In this document: piece after piece, positions 8,626 through 16,462 of the stretch | Position numbering within the stretch: position 1 is the stretch's first letter | Layout of the letters: the number at the start of each line of letters is the position of its first letter | Assembly (NCBI RefSeq): GCF_000284335.1 | Contig: NC_017096.1 | Span: 434,001 to 498,000 of the forward strand | Direction of reading: 5' to 3' | From: Caldisericum exile AZM16c01 | GTDB taxonomy: Bacteria > Caldisericota > Caldisericia > Caldisericales > Caldisericaceae | Length of the DNA stretch: 64,000 bases | Notes under the pieces: generated by a model | Told to the model about the DNA's origin: nothing | The model's input: only the letters and a program-made list of their open reading frames with translations | Databases searched by the model: none | Made by a program: the position numbers and the translations under genes

Positions 8626-9378
8626 ATGAAAATAAAAAATGTATTAATCGTTTCTGCACTTGTTTTAGCGCTTGTTTTGGGAAGTGTAGCGTTTGTTAGT
8701 GCAGGCACGGGAAGTAGCACCTCAAACTTCGCTCAAAGACTTAAGGCTGCATTTGAAAGAGGATTCAAACTTGGTGTAAAGTACAACCTTGACCAGGACA
8801 TCGCAAATTATCTTGGAATAACAGTGGATGAACTGAGAACTCAACTTAAATCTGGTAAATCCCTTGTAACTATTGCAACTGAACACGGGAAAACTGAGGC
8901 AGATCTTATTAACTTTATCGTCACAAAAGAAAAGGCATACCTTGATGATGCCTTGAAGAGTGGTAAAATTACACAAGACCAGTACAACAAAATTGTTTCT
9001 AATCTTGAAGCAAGAGTAAAAGAAAGAGTTGAAAGTACTCCTCCAACAAAAGAAGAGTTGAAGGAGGCCTTCAAGAAAGGTTTCAAAAAAGGATTAAGAT
9101 TTGGTTTTAATGAGGACATTGCAAACTACCTTGGACTTACCTTAGACCAACTTAAGGAAGAACTTAAATCTGGCAAATCTCTTGCAACTATTGCAACTGA
9201 ACATGGGAAAACTGAGGCAGATCTTATTAACTTTATCGTCACAAAAGAAAAGGCATTCCTTGATACTGCTCTTAAGAACGGCAAGATCACCCAGGATCAG
9301 TACAACAAAATTGTTTCTAATCTTGAAGCAAGAGTAAAAGAAAGAGTTGAAAAAGTCCCACAAGTTAAAACACCCTAA
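8626..9378 (+). CDS. Secreted two-repeat helical protein of unknown function
   Basis: A 250-residue protein with a clear Sec signal peptide (VLIVSALVLALVLGSVAFVSA, cleavage near residue 26). It is followed by two copies of a 95-residue helical unit (residues 42-136 and 148-242). Each unit reads DIANYLGxTxDxL, KSGKSLxTIATEHGKTEADL, KITQDQYNKIVSNLEARVKERVE. Similar LGxSxxELxxxLxxGKSLAxIA segments occur in DUF2680-like secreted proteins of Firmicutes. The fold is probably a helical bundle; no enzyme motif is seen. TATAAT at 8599 and a GGAGGTG site precede the ATG, and a strong terminator follows, so the gene is monocistronic. Confidence 0.72.
   Translation: MKIKNVLIVSALVLALVLGSVAFVSAGTGSSTSNFAQRLKAAFERGFKLGVKYNLDQDIANYLGITVDELRTQLKSGKSLVTIATEHGKTEADLINFIVTKEKAYLDDALKSGKITQDQYNKIVSNLEARVKERVESTPPTKEELKEAFKKGFKKGLRFGFNEDIANYLGLTLDQLKEELKSGKSLATIATEHGKTEADLINFIVTKEKAFLDTALKNGKITQDQYNKIVSNLEARVKERVEKVPQVKTP
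8749..9033 (+). repeat. Intragenic tandem repeat, copy 1
   Basis: Encodes residues 42-136 of the secreted protein. Its DNA is nearly identical to copy 2 at 9067-9351 over two blocks (residues 75-104 and 116-136), including silent positions. This suggests recent duplication or conversion. Confidence 0.8.
9067..9351 (+). repeat. Intragenic tandem repeat, copy 2
   Basis: Encodes residues 148-242 of the secreted protein. It is offset by exactly 106 codons from copy 1. The first third has diverged in both DNA and protein, while the core and the end have not. Confidence 0.8.
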
Positions 9379-9421
9379 TTCATAATTAAAAGCATACTAC
9401 CAATACTTTCTTCATACTTCA

Positions 9422-9451
9422 CCTCCTTGCGATGAGGCAAGGAGGCTTTTT
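9422..9451 (+). terminator. Rho-independent terminator after the two-repeat gene
   Basis: Nine-base perfect stem CCTCCTTGC / GCAAGGAGG with a 6-nt loop, followed by CTTTTT. It lies 43 bp after the stop codon. Confidence 0.9.
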
Positions 9452-9465
9452 AGTTTACAAGATGT

Positions 9466-9613
9466 TTAAAAAATTGTAGATTTGCCCAATTTTATTGCTC
9501 CATGTAATAAACGCATAGAAATCAATTCACTTAATTTATTTTCTCTAAGTAATGCTATGGTAATTTTTGAATATTTTGATGTAGATACGTACTGGATTTG
9601 TAATCTGAAGTAA
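9466..9613 (-). pseudogene. C-terminal fragment of an unidentified gene
   Basis: The stretch between the terminator and the DUF262 gene holds no complete gene. On the minus strand a frame without a usable start reads YSKITIALLRENKLSELISM followed by RLLHGAIKLGKSTIF and a stop at 9466-9468. Its composition is protein-like, but I cannot name a family. It lies directly downstream of the DUF262 gene, so it may be another remnant of the same restriction locus. The remaining bases up to 9772 show nothing I can interpret. Confidence 0.25.
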
Positions 9614-9772
9614 AAGGTCTTTTAAGATAATTTATAATTTGTTAACCATATCCTCACAATTCATATTTAGGGACACACCCACTTTGTATTGCTTAACGAG
9701 TTTGTTATAAGGTCGATATTTTTTGAGCCTCCACAAACATATTGGATTTATCCTCCTTTTTACCTTCCAATG

Positions 9773-11563
9773 CTATAGGGTTTTGAAATATTCTCTGATC
9801 TTATTTGACATGAGTTTTCTTCTCTCATTTAGGAAGTCCTCATAACGCATCTCTGTATCTAACAATTCAATTGGAATACAGTTCATTTTAAGATTTTCTT
9901 TTAGCATTTCAAAATCTGTAATCCCACCATACTTTAATTTTCCTCCATTGCATTGCTCTTTAAGTTCTGCAAAATACTTCTTAGGTTCATTGTCACCTAT
10001 TGAGATGTTTATTTCGCTTTGTGCCATAACGTAATTTGCAATCTGATTATACATTCCCCTGTTATAGCCGAGTTTTCTTAGATAGTTTCTTGGATAAATA
10101 TGATGCACATCTCCCTTTATTGAGATGAGATCCTTCACTGTAATGTCTTTTGATAGAAATCCCTTATCGTTCATTTTAACCTGTGCAGCAAGAAACACGT
10201 TAAACGTTGGGCTACTTCCTATGGATGTGTCCATCTGCTGTGGCAATGCAAATTCAAAGTAGTTATCCGAAAGTTCTGCACGCAGCACATTATCCATATA
10301 ATTGATTGGATCGGAATCAATCCTTTTTATATCATAATCAAAAGCGGATTCTGGTGAAGAAGAATACCTACTTGTTAATACAGAAAGCACGAACCATTTT
10401 CTTACATAAGATTCAACAACTGATTGGTTTATTCCTTTTTCTTTTAAAAGAAGATATAGGGCATATGCAAAGTCAAGTGCTGTTTGAGAGCGAATCATTG
10501 AACTATCAATAAATCCAGCAGAGCGAATAATCATCGTAAATTTTTTGAAGTTATTTTCATTCATGAAATTCATTATACCTTCTTTGAGCGTTAAGAAAGA
10601 TGTTTCAACAATTTCTTCTTTGTACTGTCGAGTTTCAAAGTCTCTTCCAGAAAGAAGTGCAACGAGGTCTTCTAACTTGCCACGTTTAAACTTATAGGTG
10701 AATGATGTCCTTAGCATATCTGTGTATGATGGGTCATATAAATCATCTCTATCGTCCTTTAGCCATGTCATCTTGCTAAAATATTCTGTATTTACAAACT
10801 CAGTATCACTCTCTTTTATTTGACTATAAAATTCAGGAGTTACCGCAAGGTGGCAGAAATAGTCTATTGCCTTTCTTAAGTTATTTCCACTATGTTTTTC
10901 GTCTACTGCGATTTTTGACATTGCAAAATCTGCTTGGCTTAGCACAACACCAGAAGAGTTTATCCTTATGAAAATTTCTGTTACTTCATTTATATCAAGT
11001 TCCGAATTAAGTTCAATTAAGCCAATAGGAATGTTTTGGATACTTTTTAGTGAATCAAAAGCGTTCAAAATGTCATCTTCTTTTGCATCTTGATTGTTTG
11101 CACAGTATTCCTTTAACTTTTCAAGTGTTTTAAATTCGGGCGAAAACACCATTGATATATCTGGTATCCACTGTTTGTCTTTTTGGATTGCGGGGTTGGA
11201 AACCTCAAATCTCTGTTCAATTGGATTGAATGCAATAATTATTCTTCTTTTTCTGTAATCCTTATCAAGCACTTCTCTACCAAGCAACGCAGCCATGAGG
11301 GCTGTTACTCTTTGTTGTCCATCGATAAGGATCTTTTTCCCTTTTGATGTTGAACCATCCTTCAGTTTTACGTTTGGATTTTGCCATGTTATAAGATAGC
11401 CAATTGGATAGCCTCGATACAGAGAATCAATTAGGTCTCTTACTTGGATTGCATCCCACACAAATGGACGTTGGATTTCTGGCACTGCAATTTCATTACT
11501 CAAAACCCATGAAAGTACCGTTTGAATAGGGTGATTGTTAACAGAAAATTTTTGTATAATCAT
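9773..11563 (-). CDS. DUF262 (GmrS-like) and HNH domain protein, probable defence nuclease
   Basis: A 596-residue protein. The N-terminal DUF262/ParB-like domain has IPEIQRPFVWD-type start (VPEIQRPFVWDAIQV, residue 28) and the nucleotide-binding ILIDGQQRVTALMA motif (residue 79). A long helical middle follows. The C-terminal region carries an HNH/DUF1524-like core, DVHHIYPRNYLRKLG (about residue 489), with a downstream Asn (QSEINISIG). Fused DUF262-DUF1524 proteins include type IV restriction enzymes that hydrolyse NTP and cut modified DNA (GmrSD). The neighbouring hsdM remnant supports a restriction setting. Target specificity is unknown. The start ATG at 11563 is followed immediately by conserved sequence. 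Confidence 0.82.
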   Translation of the reverse strand: MIIQKFSVNNHPIQTVLSWVLSNEIAVPEIQRPFVWDAIQVRDLIDSLYRGYPIGYLITWQNPNVKLKDGSTSKGKKILIDGQQRVTALMAALLGREVLDKDYRKRRIIIAFNPIEQRFEVSNPAIQKDKQWIPDISMVFSPEFKTLEKLKEYCANNQDAKEDDILNAFDSLKSIQNIPIGLIELNSELDINEVTEIFIRINSSGVVLSQADFAMSKIAVDEKHSGNNLRKAIDYFCHLAVTPEFYSQIKESDTEFVNTEYFSKMTWLKDDRDDLYDPSYTDMLRTSFTYKFKRGKLEDLVALLSGRDFETRQYKEEIVETSFLTLKEGIMNFMNENNFKKFTMIIRSAGFIDSSMIRSQTALDFAYALYLLLKEKGINQSVVESYVRKWFVLSVLTSRYSSSPESAFDYDIKRIDSDPINYMDNVLRAELSDNYFEFALPQQMDTSIGSSPTFNVFLAAQVKMNDKGFLSKDITVKDLISIKGDVHHIYPRNYLRKLGYNRGMYNQIANYVMAQSEINISIGDNEPKKYFAELKEQCNGGKLKYGGITDFEMLKENLKMNCIPIELLDTEMRYEDFLNERRKLMSNKIREYFKTL

Positions 11564-11599
11564 ATGTCCTCCATTTTATTTTTATAATTTTACTCTTAT

Positions 11600-11868
11600 T
11601 TTTTCTTTCAAAGAAATTTTTACTTTTTATTTTGTGGGCTTCTTTTGGAAAATAAAAACGCTCAAGGAAGCAATCCTGCTTAATGAATTTTTGAATGGTC
11701 TTTCCCATATTCTTTTACAAGTTCATCAATTTCATTTCCGAAAACATCAGAAAGCCTATTTATGAAGATTAAGGGAAGGATATAATCTTTGTGTTTTAGG
11801 GCACCTACTTTACCTTGTATTATACATGATGCTTTCCGTAGCCAATTTTCAAAAGTTTTTATTTTCAT
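11600..11868 (-). pseudogene. hsdM: Remnant of type I restriction methyltransferase gene hsdM (N-terminal end)
   Basis: The minus strand starts with an HsdM N-terminal domain: ENWLRKASCIIQGKVGALKH then KDYILPLIFINRLSDVFGNE. Family members read LWxAADxLRGKIDxxxYKDYxLGLLFLKRLSDxF. The frame ends at 11680. In another frame it continues with DCFLERFYFPKEAHK, matching the next HsdM segment (FYIPxEAxW). After that nothing remains, and the DUF262 gene begins. The gene is therefore frameshifted and truncated, without the SAM-binding motifs. Confidence 0.7.
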
Positions 11869-12046
11869 TTTGCTTTTCTTCTAAAATATTTTACTAAAAA
11901 TGAGTTTTAAAAAGGGATTCTTTCCTTTATCTTTTCGTTCTGAGGGATTATCTTTGCAAACACAATTTTCTCCTTTTAAAATTATACGACTTCAAGAAAA
12001 TATTAAAAACAATTTTAGAAATATAACCCTAAATTCTTATTACTTT

Positions 12047-12952
12047 CTAAACTTTTGAAATTTTTATTTTCTTGAAAAGGTAGTAAATTCCAAACCCTAA
12101 AAGGACCCAAGGGATAAGGAAGGCAATAATTACAAGCAAACCAATGACGGAATATAAAAATGCATTCAAAGGTACCTTTAGGTAGTCTTTTATTTTGTCA
12201 AATATGGATGTTGTAATTGTTTTTGGAGCAGTGCCCTCTTTAAGGTATATGTCAATTTTTGAAAAGTCAGTGTTTAGTGCGATATAATTGAGTCTTCCTT
12301 TAATTTGTTCAATTTCGCTTTCAACGTTTTCAATCTCTGAGCGAATTCGTAATAAATCATCAATTGTTTTTGCTTGTTTTAGCCATGATGTGAGAAGTTC
12401 TTTTTGTGCATCAAGAACTTTGAGTCTTGAATTTAAATCTACGTATTCCTGTGTTACGTCAGTTGAAGAGATTTTGAGATTTAATATGTTGCCCAATTCC
12501 CCAAGTTTGTTTATTGTGAAATCAAACTTATCCTTTGGGATTAGTATTTCAATAAATCCTGAATATATGTCGTTATCCTTTGAATAGTAAGAGTTAATTA
12601 CACTCCCACCAATTGGTGAAACAAGTGATGCAATCGTGTTGTAAGTTTCGAGGAATTTGCCTTTATCAACGTATATATCAATTGTTGCATTTTTTATAAT
12701 CTTTAAGCCAAAGGAAGCAGTTTCGGAATATCCACTTTGGACTGTGCCTGTCATAATTGTAAAAGCTTGTCCTTTCCTTTCCAAAAGCGATTCGTCTTTT
12801 ACATTTGTTTCCACTTCAAATTTTTTTGAAGAAGGGGGTATTAGTGAATATTTTTGAACATCAATCAAGCCAAAAGCAAATTTTCCGACAACATAGCTTA
12901 CAAGGATGGTTATGATTACTATAATTGCAATTATTATAATATTACGTTTCAT
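12047..12952 (-). CDS. DUF4349 domain membrane protein
   Basis: A 301-residue protein. An N-terminal TM/signal anchor (residues 4-24) is followed by an extracytoplasmic DUF4349 domain: IKNATIDIYVDKGKFLETYN, then GGSVINSYYS, IEILIPKDKFDF, LGNILNLKISSTDVTQEYVD. A coiled-coil (residues 165-225; RIRSEIENVESEIEQIKGRL) precedes a C-terminal TM helix (about 265-290) with a short basic tail. The family is widespread in Gram-positive and deep-branching bacteria and has no assigned function. An AGGTG site precedes the ATG. It is flanked by noncoding DNA on both sides and is likely monocistronic. Confidence 0.82.
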   Translation of the reverse strand: MKRNIIIIAIIVIITILVSYVVGKFAFGLIDVQKYSLIPPSSKKFEVETNVKDESLLERKGQAFTIMTGTVQSGYSETASFGLKIIKNATIDIYVDKGKFLETYNTIASLVSPIGGSVINSYYSKDNDIYSGFIEILIPKDKFDFTINKLGELGNILNLKISSTDVTQEYVDLNSRLKVLDAQKELLTSWLKQAKTIDDLLRIRSEIENVESEIEQIKGRLNYIALNTDFSKIDIYLKEGTAPKTITTSIFDKIKDYLKVPLNAFLYSVIGLLVIIAFLIPWVLLGFGIYYLFKKIKISKV

Positions 12953-13000
12953 CTTTCACCTCCACATATTAGATACGGTAAGGTGTTAAAAAGTTCCATG

Positions 13001-13032
13001 AAACTAAAAATTGGGGCTCAAGTGAGCCCCAA
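13001..13032 (-). terminator. Terminator of the arcC-ygeY-ygeW operon
   Basis: Perfect 10-base inverted repeat TTGGGGCTCA / TGAGCCCCAA (13011-13020 and 13023-13032). On the minus strand it is followed by TTTTTAGTTT. It begins 25 bp past the ygeW stop. Confidence 0.88.
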
Positions 13033-13057
13033 ACGGTTGTAGTTTAAGTTTTTATTT

Positions 13058-14041
13058 TTACATAGTTAGTGCAAGGATTGCCTTTACCGTGTGAAGCCTA
13101 TTTTCTGCTTCATCGTAGATAACAGAGTGAGGACCGTCTATAACTGCATCGGTTACTTCAAATCCTCTGTCTGCAGGTAAACAATGCATGTAAATTGCAT
13201 TCTTCTTTGCAAGACTCATTCTTCTTTCATCTGCAATCCAATCCTTGTATTTTTCCGCAATTCTCTTCATCTCTTCAAAGTTGTTCTGAGCGTAAACATA
13301 TGCACCCCATGACTTTGGATAGACAATGTCTGCATCTTTGAACGCTTCATCCATATCATGGACAACTTCGAATTTTACGCCTGCTTCCTCTGCGTTTCTT
13401 CTTGCAATTTCCATTGCTTCAGGAAGAAGTTCAAATTCAGGTGGCATTGCAAGAGTTACATCAAGACCAAACCTTGGCATTGCCATGATGAGCCCTTGCG
13501 GAACTGCAAGTGGTTTTGCGTGGCTCTGCGCATAAGCCCAGGAGATAACAAACTTTCTTCCTCTAAGTTCGTTATTGAATTTTTCTTTAATTGTCATTAT
13601 ATCTGCAAGGATTTGAAGCGGGTGATCCCAATCTGATTCAAGATTTATAACGGGGATAGATGCCCACTTTGCAACCTCTTCCATATATTTCTGTCCTACG
13701 CCAAGATAGATATCATCTCTAATTGCAATCCCGTGACCGTATCTTGAAAGGATTATACCAATTTCCTTTGCAGTATCACCATGGGAGATTTGGGAGGATT
13801 CTTCGGTTATGTAATGTGCGTGTCCGCCAAGTTGTGTCATCGCTGCTTCTGTTGAGTTTCTTGTCCTTGTTGACTTGTCTTTGAAGATCATAAACAAAGT
13901 TTTGTAAAGAAGGTATGGTGTTGGCTCTCCAAGTGCAAATTTTTGCTTTAGTTCAAAAGCAAGGTTGAGTGCTTGCTCGAGTTCTTCAAGTGTCCAATCG
14001 TTTGTTGTTAAGAAATCTCGCCCTTTGAGTTTGCTATTCAT
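13058..14041 (-). CDS. ygeW: Knotted carbamoyltransferase, YgeW type
   Basis: A 327-residue member of the aspartate/ornithine transcarbamylase fold. The carbamoyl-phosphate loop is FKDKSTRTRNSTEAAM (about residue 53), and the catalytic HCLP motif is MHCLPADRGFE (about residue 288). The substrate-binding DHPLQ-type segment reads SDWDHPLQILADI. Residues around the loop and the SWAYAQSHAKPLAVPQ segment fit the knotted YgeW branch rather than biosynthetic OTCase. Clustering with YgeY and carbamate kinase, as in the E. coli yge/yqe cluster, points to catabolism: a carbamoylated substrate is cleaved to give carbamoyl phosphate. The natural substrate is not established from sequence. Confidence 0.85.
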   Translation of the reverse strand: MNSKLKGRDFLTTNDWTLEELEQALNLAFELKQKFALGEPTPYLLYKTLFMIFKDKSTRTRNSTEAAMTQLGGHAHYITEESSQISHGDTAKEIGIILSRYGHGIAIRDDIYLGVGQKYMEEVAKWASIPVINLESDWDHPLQILADIMTIKEKFNNELRGRKFVISWAYAQSHAKPLAVPQGLIMAMPRFGLDVTLAMPPEFELLPEAMEIARRNAEEAGVKFEVVHDMDEAFKDADIVYPKSWGAYVYAQNNFEEMKRIAEKYKDWIADERRMSLAKKNAIYMHCLPADRGFEVTDAVIDGPHSVIYDEAENRLHTVKAILALTM

Positions 14042-14050
14042 AGTTGCCTC

Positions 14051-15247
14051 CTATCCTAATTTTTCTTTTAGATTAAATGGCAATAAGGCATAAAATGCCG
14101 TCGCCTTTGGAAGATCTGATACTCTTACGTATTCATCAACTGCATGCGCAAGCCATTCGTCACCAGGTCCAAAACCAATGGAAGGAATATTAAGTCTTCC
14201 CATCGAAGTTACGCCATTTGTTGAGAAAATCCAACGAGAAATTTTTACCTCTTCACCCGGTCTAACTTCTTTTGCAGTTTTGAAACCTGCTTGTACTAAT
14301 GGATGTGACTCCTCAAGTACCCATGTTGGGAAGTATTTTTCTTGAGTTATTACACGACCTTTCCATGACTTTGCTTCATATGTGAGGACTCTAACTTCGG
14401 AATTCTTTGGGTCTGCAAGTGCAGATTCAATTTCCTTAAGTGCAGTTTCTTTTGTTTCGTTAACTGTGAGTCTTCTATCGATAAAAATCCTTGATTCATA
14501 TGGAACCGAGTTAATTGATGGTGCTTTTGATTCAATGTGAGAAACAACTGCAGTGCCTTTTCCAAGGAATGGATCTTCCTTGAAGGTTTTTGTAAGTTCC
14601 TCGATATTGAGGACTGTTCTTGCCATTTTGTAGATTGCATTATCACCTTTATCTGGGTGTGCAGCATGTGAGGATTTTCCTTTAACGATAACTTCTAATT
14701 CGACTCTTCCCCTATGTCCACGGTAGACATCAAGGCTTGTTGGCTCTCCTAATACAACAAAATCCGGTTTCAAAACCTCCGTAAATGTGTGATACATTGA
14801 AAGTCCGTCACAATCCTCTTCCTGAACTGAGCCCATCACATAAACACTTACATTTTCAGGAATACCAATTTCTTTTAGGATTTTTGCACCGTAAATCATG
14901 CAACCAATTGCAACCTTCTCATCTGATGAACCACGGCCATAGAGTTTTCCATCCTTTATAACACCCCCAAATGGATCAACTGACCAGTTTTCCTTATCTT
15001 CAGCCCAAACAGTATCGATGTGAGCATCGTAGAGAATTTTTACAGGGCCAGATCCAACTCTTCCAATGATATTCCCTGTTTCGTCGATAATAACTTCGTC
15101 AAAGCCTAATTCCTTCATCTTTTTTTCGAGAAGTTCTACAAGTTTACCTTCTTCACCTGAATAGGATTTTGTCCTTACGATGTCCTGAGCAAAGGCAATA
15201 ATCTCAGGCTCATACTTTTTTACGAGTTCTTCGATTTTTTCTTTCAT
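14051..15247 (-). CDS. ygeY: YgeY-type M20 metallohydrolase
   Basis: A 398-residue M20 family peptidase/deacylase. The metal-binding motifs are in order: DAHIDTVWAED (His/Asp, residue 75), GRGSSDEKVAIG (Asp), QEEDCDG (catalytic Glu then Glu), GEPTS, and a C-terminal HAVDEY near the end. The dimerisation domain begins at RGHRGRVELEVIVKG. Closest recognisable type is the YgeY selenium-metabolism-linked hydrolase group, which accompanies YgeW. The operon order is arcC-ygeY-ygeW, with gaps of 4 and 9 bp. The likely role is hydrolysis of an amide or peptide substrate feeding the carbamoyltransferase. Confidence 0.85.
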   Translation of the reverse strand: MKEKIEELVKKYEPEIIAFAQDIVRTKSYSGEEGKLVELLEKKMKELGFDEVIIDETGNIIGRVGSGPVKILYDAHIDTVWAEDKENWSVDPFGGVIKDGKLYGRGSSDEKVAIGCMIYGAKILKEIGIPENVSVYVMGSVQEEDCDGLSMYHTFTEVLKPDFVVLGEPTSLDVYRGHRGRVELEVIVKGKSSHAAHPDKGDNAIYKMARTVLNIEELTKTFKEDPFLGKGTAVVSHIESKAPSINSVPYESRIFIDRRLTVNETKETALKEIESALADPKNSEVRVLTYEAKSWKGRVITQEKYFPTWVLEESHPLVQAGFKTAKEVRPGEEVKISRWIFSTNGVTSMGRLNIPSIGFGPGDEWLAHAVDEYVRVSDLPKATAFYALLPFNLKEKLG

Positions 15248-15251
15248 TTTA

Positions 15252-16334
15252 TCACTCCCTTACGATTGTTGTTCCTGCTTTTCCTTCAAGTGTTTCAAGA
15301 TATTTTGATGTAAGTGAAATGTATGCTTTCTTTCCGCCACCTTCGAGGAACTTAATGCATGCAAGAATCTTTGGCCCCATACTTCCGGGAGGGAAGTGTC
15401 CTTCCGCATAAAGTTTCTTTGCTTCTTCAAGTGTAAGGTATCTTAGATCAACCTGGTTTGGTTTTTGGTAGTTTAGTTTTGCACCATCTTCTCCGGTAAA
15501 AATCGTCAAGGTTACATCAAGATCTTCTCCGTGCTCTTTTGCCCACTTAATAAGCATTGTTCCAAGAAGTGCCGATGCAAGATCTTTGTCGATAACCGCT
15601 TCAACTCCACGGTAAATTTTAGCATTCTTTCCGTCTTTAAAGATTATCCCGTAGTTAGCGCTATAGTTTCCTTCTTCGTCAGGCTCAACTTCCACAACAG
15701 GAATACCACCGCCACCAACGGTTATAGGGATAAATCCTGCCTCAATTGCATTAACAATTGCTTCAAATTCAACAATGTCAAGCGGTTCAGGTGATGGGAC
15801 AACCTTTCTCCAAATTTCGTTTCCTTTGTCATCTTTCTTGTAGAGTTTCATAACCCAGCCGTCTTTTTTCATTCTTTCTTCTGCTTCTTCCTTAGTGTAA
15901 GATGGGCCAATGTATTTGGTTGGGTTTTGGAAGCCTGGATCGTTTTTGTCCACAACAACCTGAGTTACGATTCCAACAATTGTTTTATAAATTCCTCGGG
16001 CTCTTAATTCGTTTCCTAAGATTTGAGCAATCATGTAGCCCATTGCACCTTGAGTGTCGGAACCTGCAACATCCAAAGGAATTGGCGGCAGGATTGGTCT
16101 TGAATACTCGCTTCTTAAAAACACATTTCCAACCTGAGGTCCATTTCCGTGTGTGATTACGTAGGTGTCGTTTGGAAATGCTTCTACAATCTTTGCGATG
16201 TGCTTTGATGTTTCGTGAGTTCTTGCCCACTGCATCGCAATATCGGGTATAATGGGCTTTCCTTTTTCGTCAGTTAAGCCAACAGGGGAAACCTCATTTC
16301 CACCAAAAGCAAAAATTCTTACTTCCTTTCCCAT
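15252..16334 (-). CDS. arcC: Carbamate kinase
   Basis: A 360-residue amino-acid-kinase-fold enzyme that makes ATP from carbamoyl phosphate and ADP, releasing NH3 and CO2. Motifs: FGGNEVSP at the N-terminus, THGNGPQVGNVFLRSEY (residue 60), LDVAGSDTQGAMGYMI, GGGGIPVVE, AVIDKDLASALLG and the C-terminal FPPGSMGPKILACIKFLEGGGK. It is longer than the typical 310 residues because of an insertion around residues 130-165. First gene of the operon, divergent from alaS. The equivalent gene in the E. coli cluster is yqeA. Confidence 0.92.
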   Translation of the reverse strand: MGKEVRIFAFGGNEVSPVGLTDEKGKPIIPDIAMQWARTHETSKHIAKIVEAFPNDTYVITHGNGPQVGNVFLRSEYSRPILPPIPLDVAGSDTQGAMGYMIAQILGNELRARGIYKTIVGIVTQVVVDKNDPGFQNPTKYIGPSYTKEEAEERMKKDGWVMKLYKKDDKGNEIWRKVVPSPEPLDIVEFEAIVNAIEAGFIPITVGGGGIPVVEVEPDEEGNYSANYGIIFKDGKNAKIYRGVEAVIDKDLASALLGTMLIKWAKEHGEDLDVTLTIFTGEDGAKLNYQKPNQVDLRYLTLEEAKKLYAEGHFPPGSMGPKILACIKFLEGGGKKAYISLTSKYLETLEGKAGTTIVRE

Positions 16335-16408
16335 AGATTTCTCCTTTCCATAGTTTTTTTAACAATATAATATTGTAAAGATTTTTTAAAAATAGTCAAA
16401 TGATGTAT

Positions 16409-16436
16409 TTGATAAAGATCGAATATCTGTTAAAAT
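16409..16436 (+). promoter_or_regulatory. Promoter of the alaS operon
   Basis: TTGATA (16409-16414), 16-bp spacer, TAAAAT (16431-16436), then a leader of about 20 nt with GAGGTG before the ATG at 16463. No T-box is present. Confidence 0.65.
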
Positions 16437-16462
16437 AAAAAAATTGAATTGCGAGGTGAAAT

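Noticed and set aside
11535-11765. Plus-strand ORF between the DUF262 gene and the hsdM remnant
   Set aside because: Composition is Phe/Leu-rich antisense of AT-rich DNA, and the opposite strand carries recognisable HsdM homology.
16335-16462. A T-box leader before alaS
   Set aside because: The interval is too short and has no specifier stem or GGGTGG-type antiterminator.
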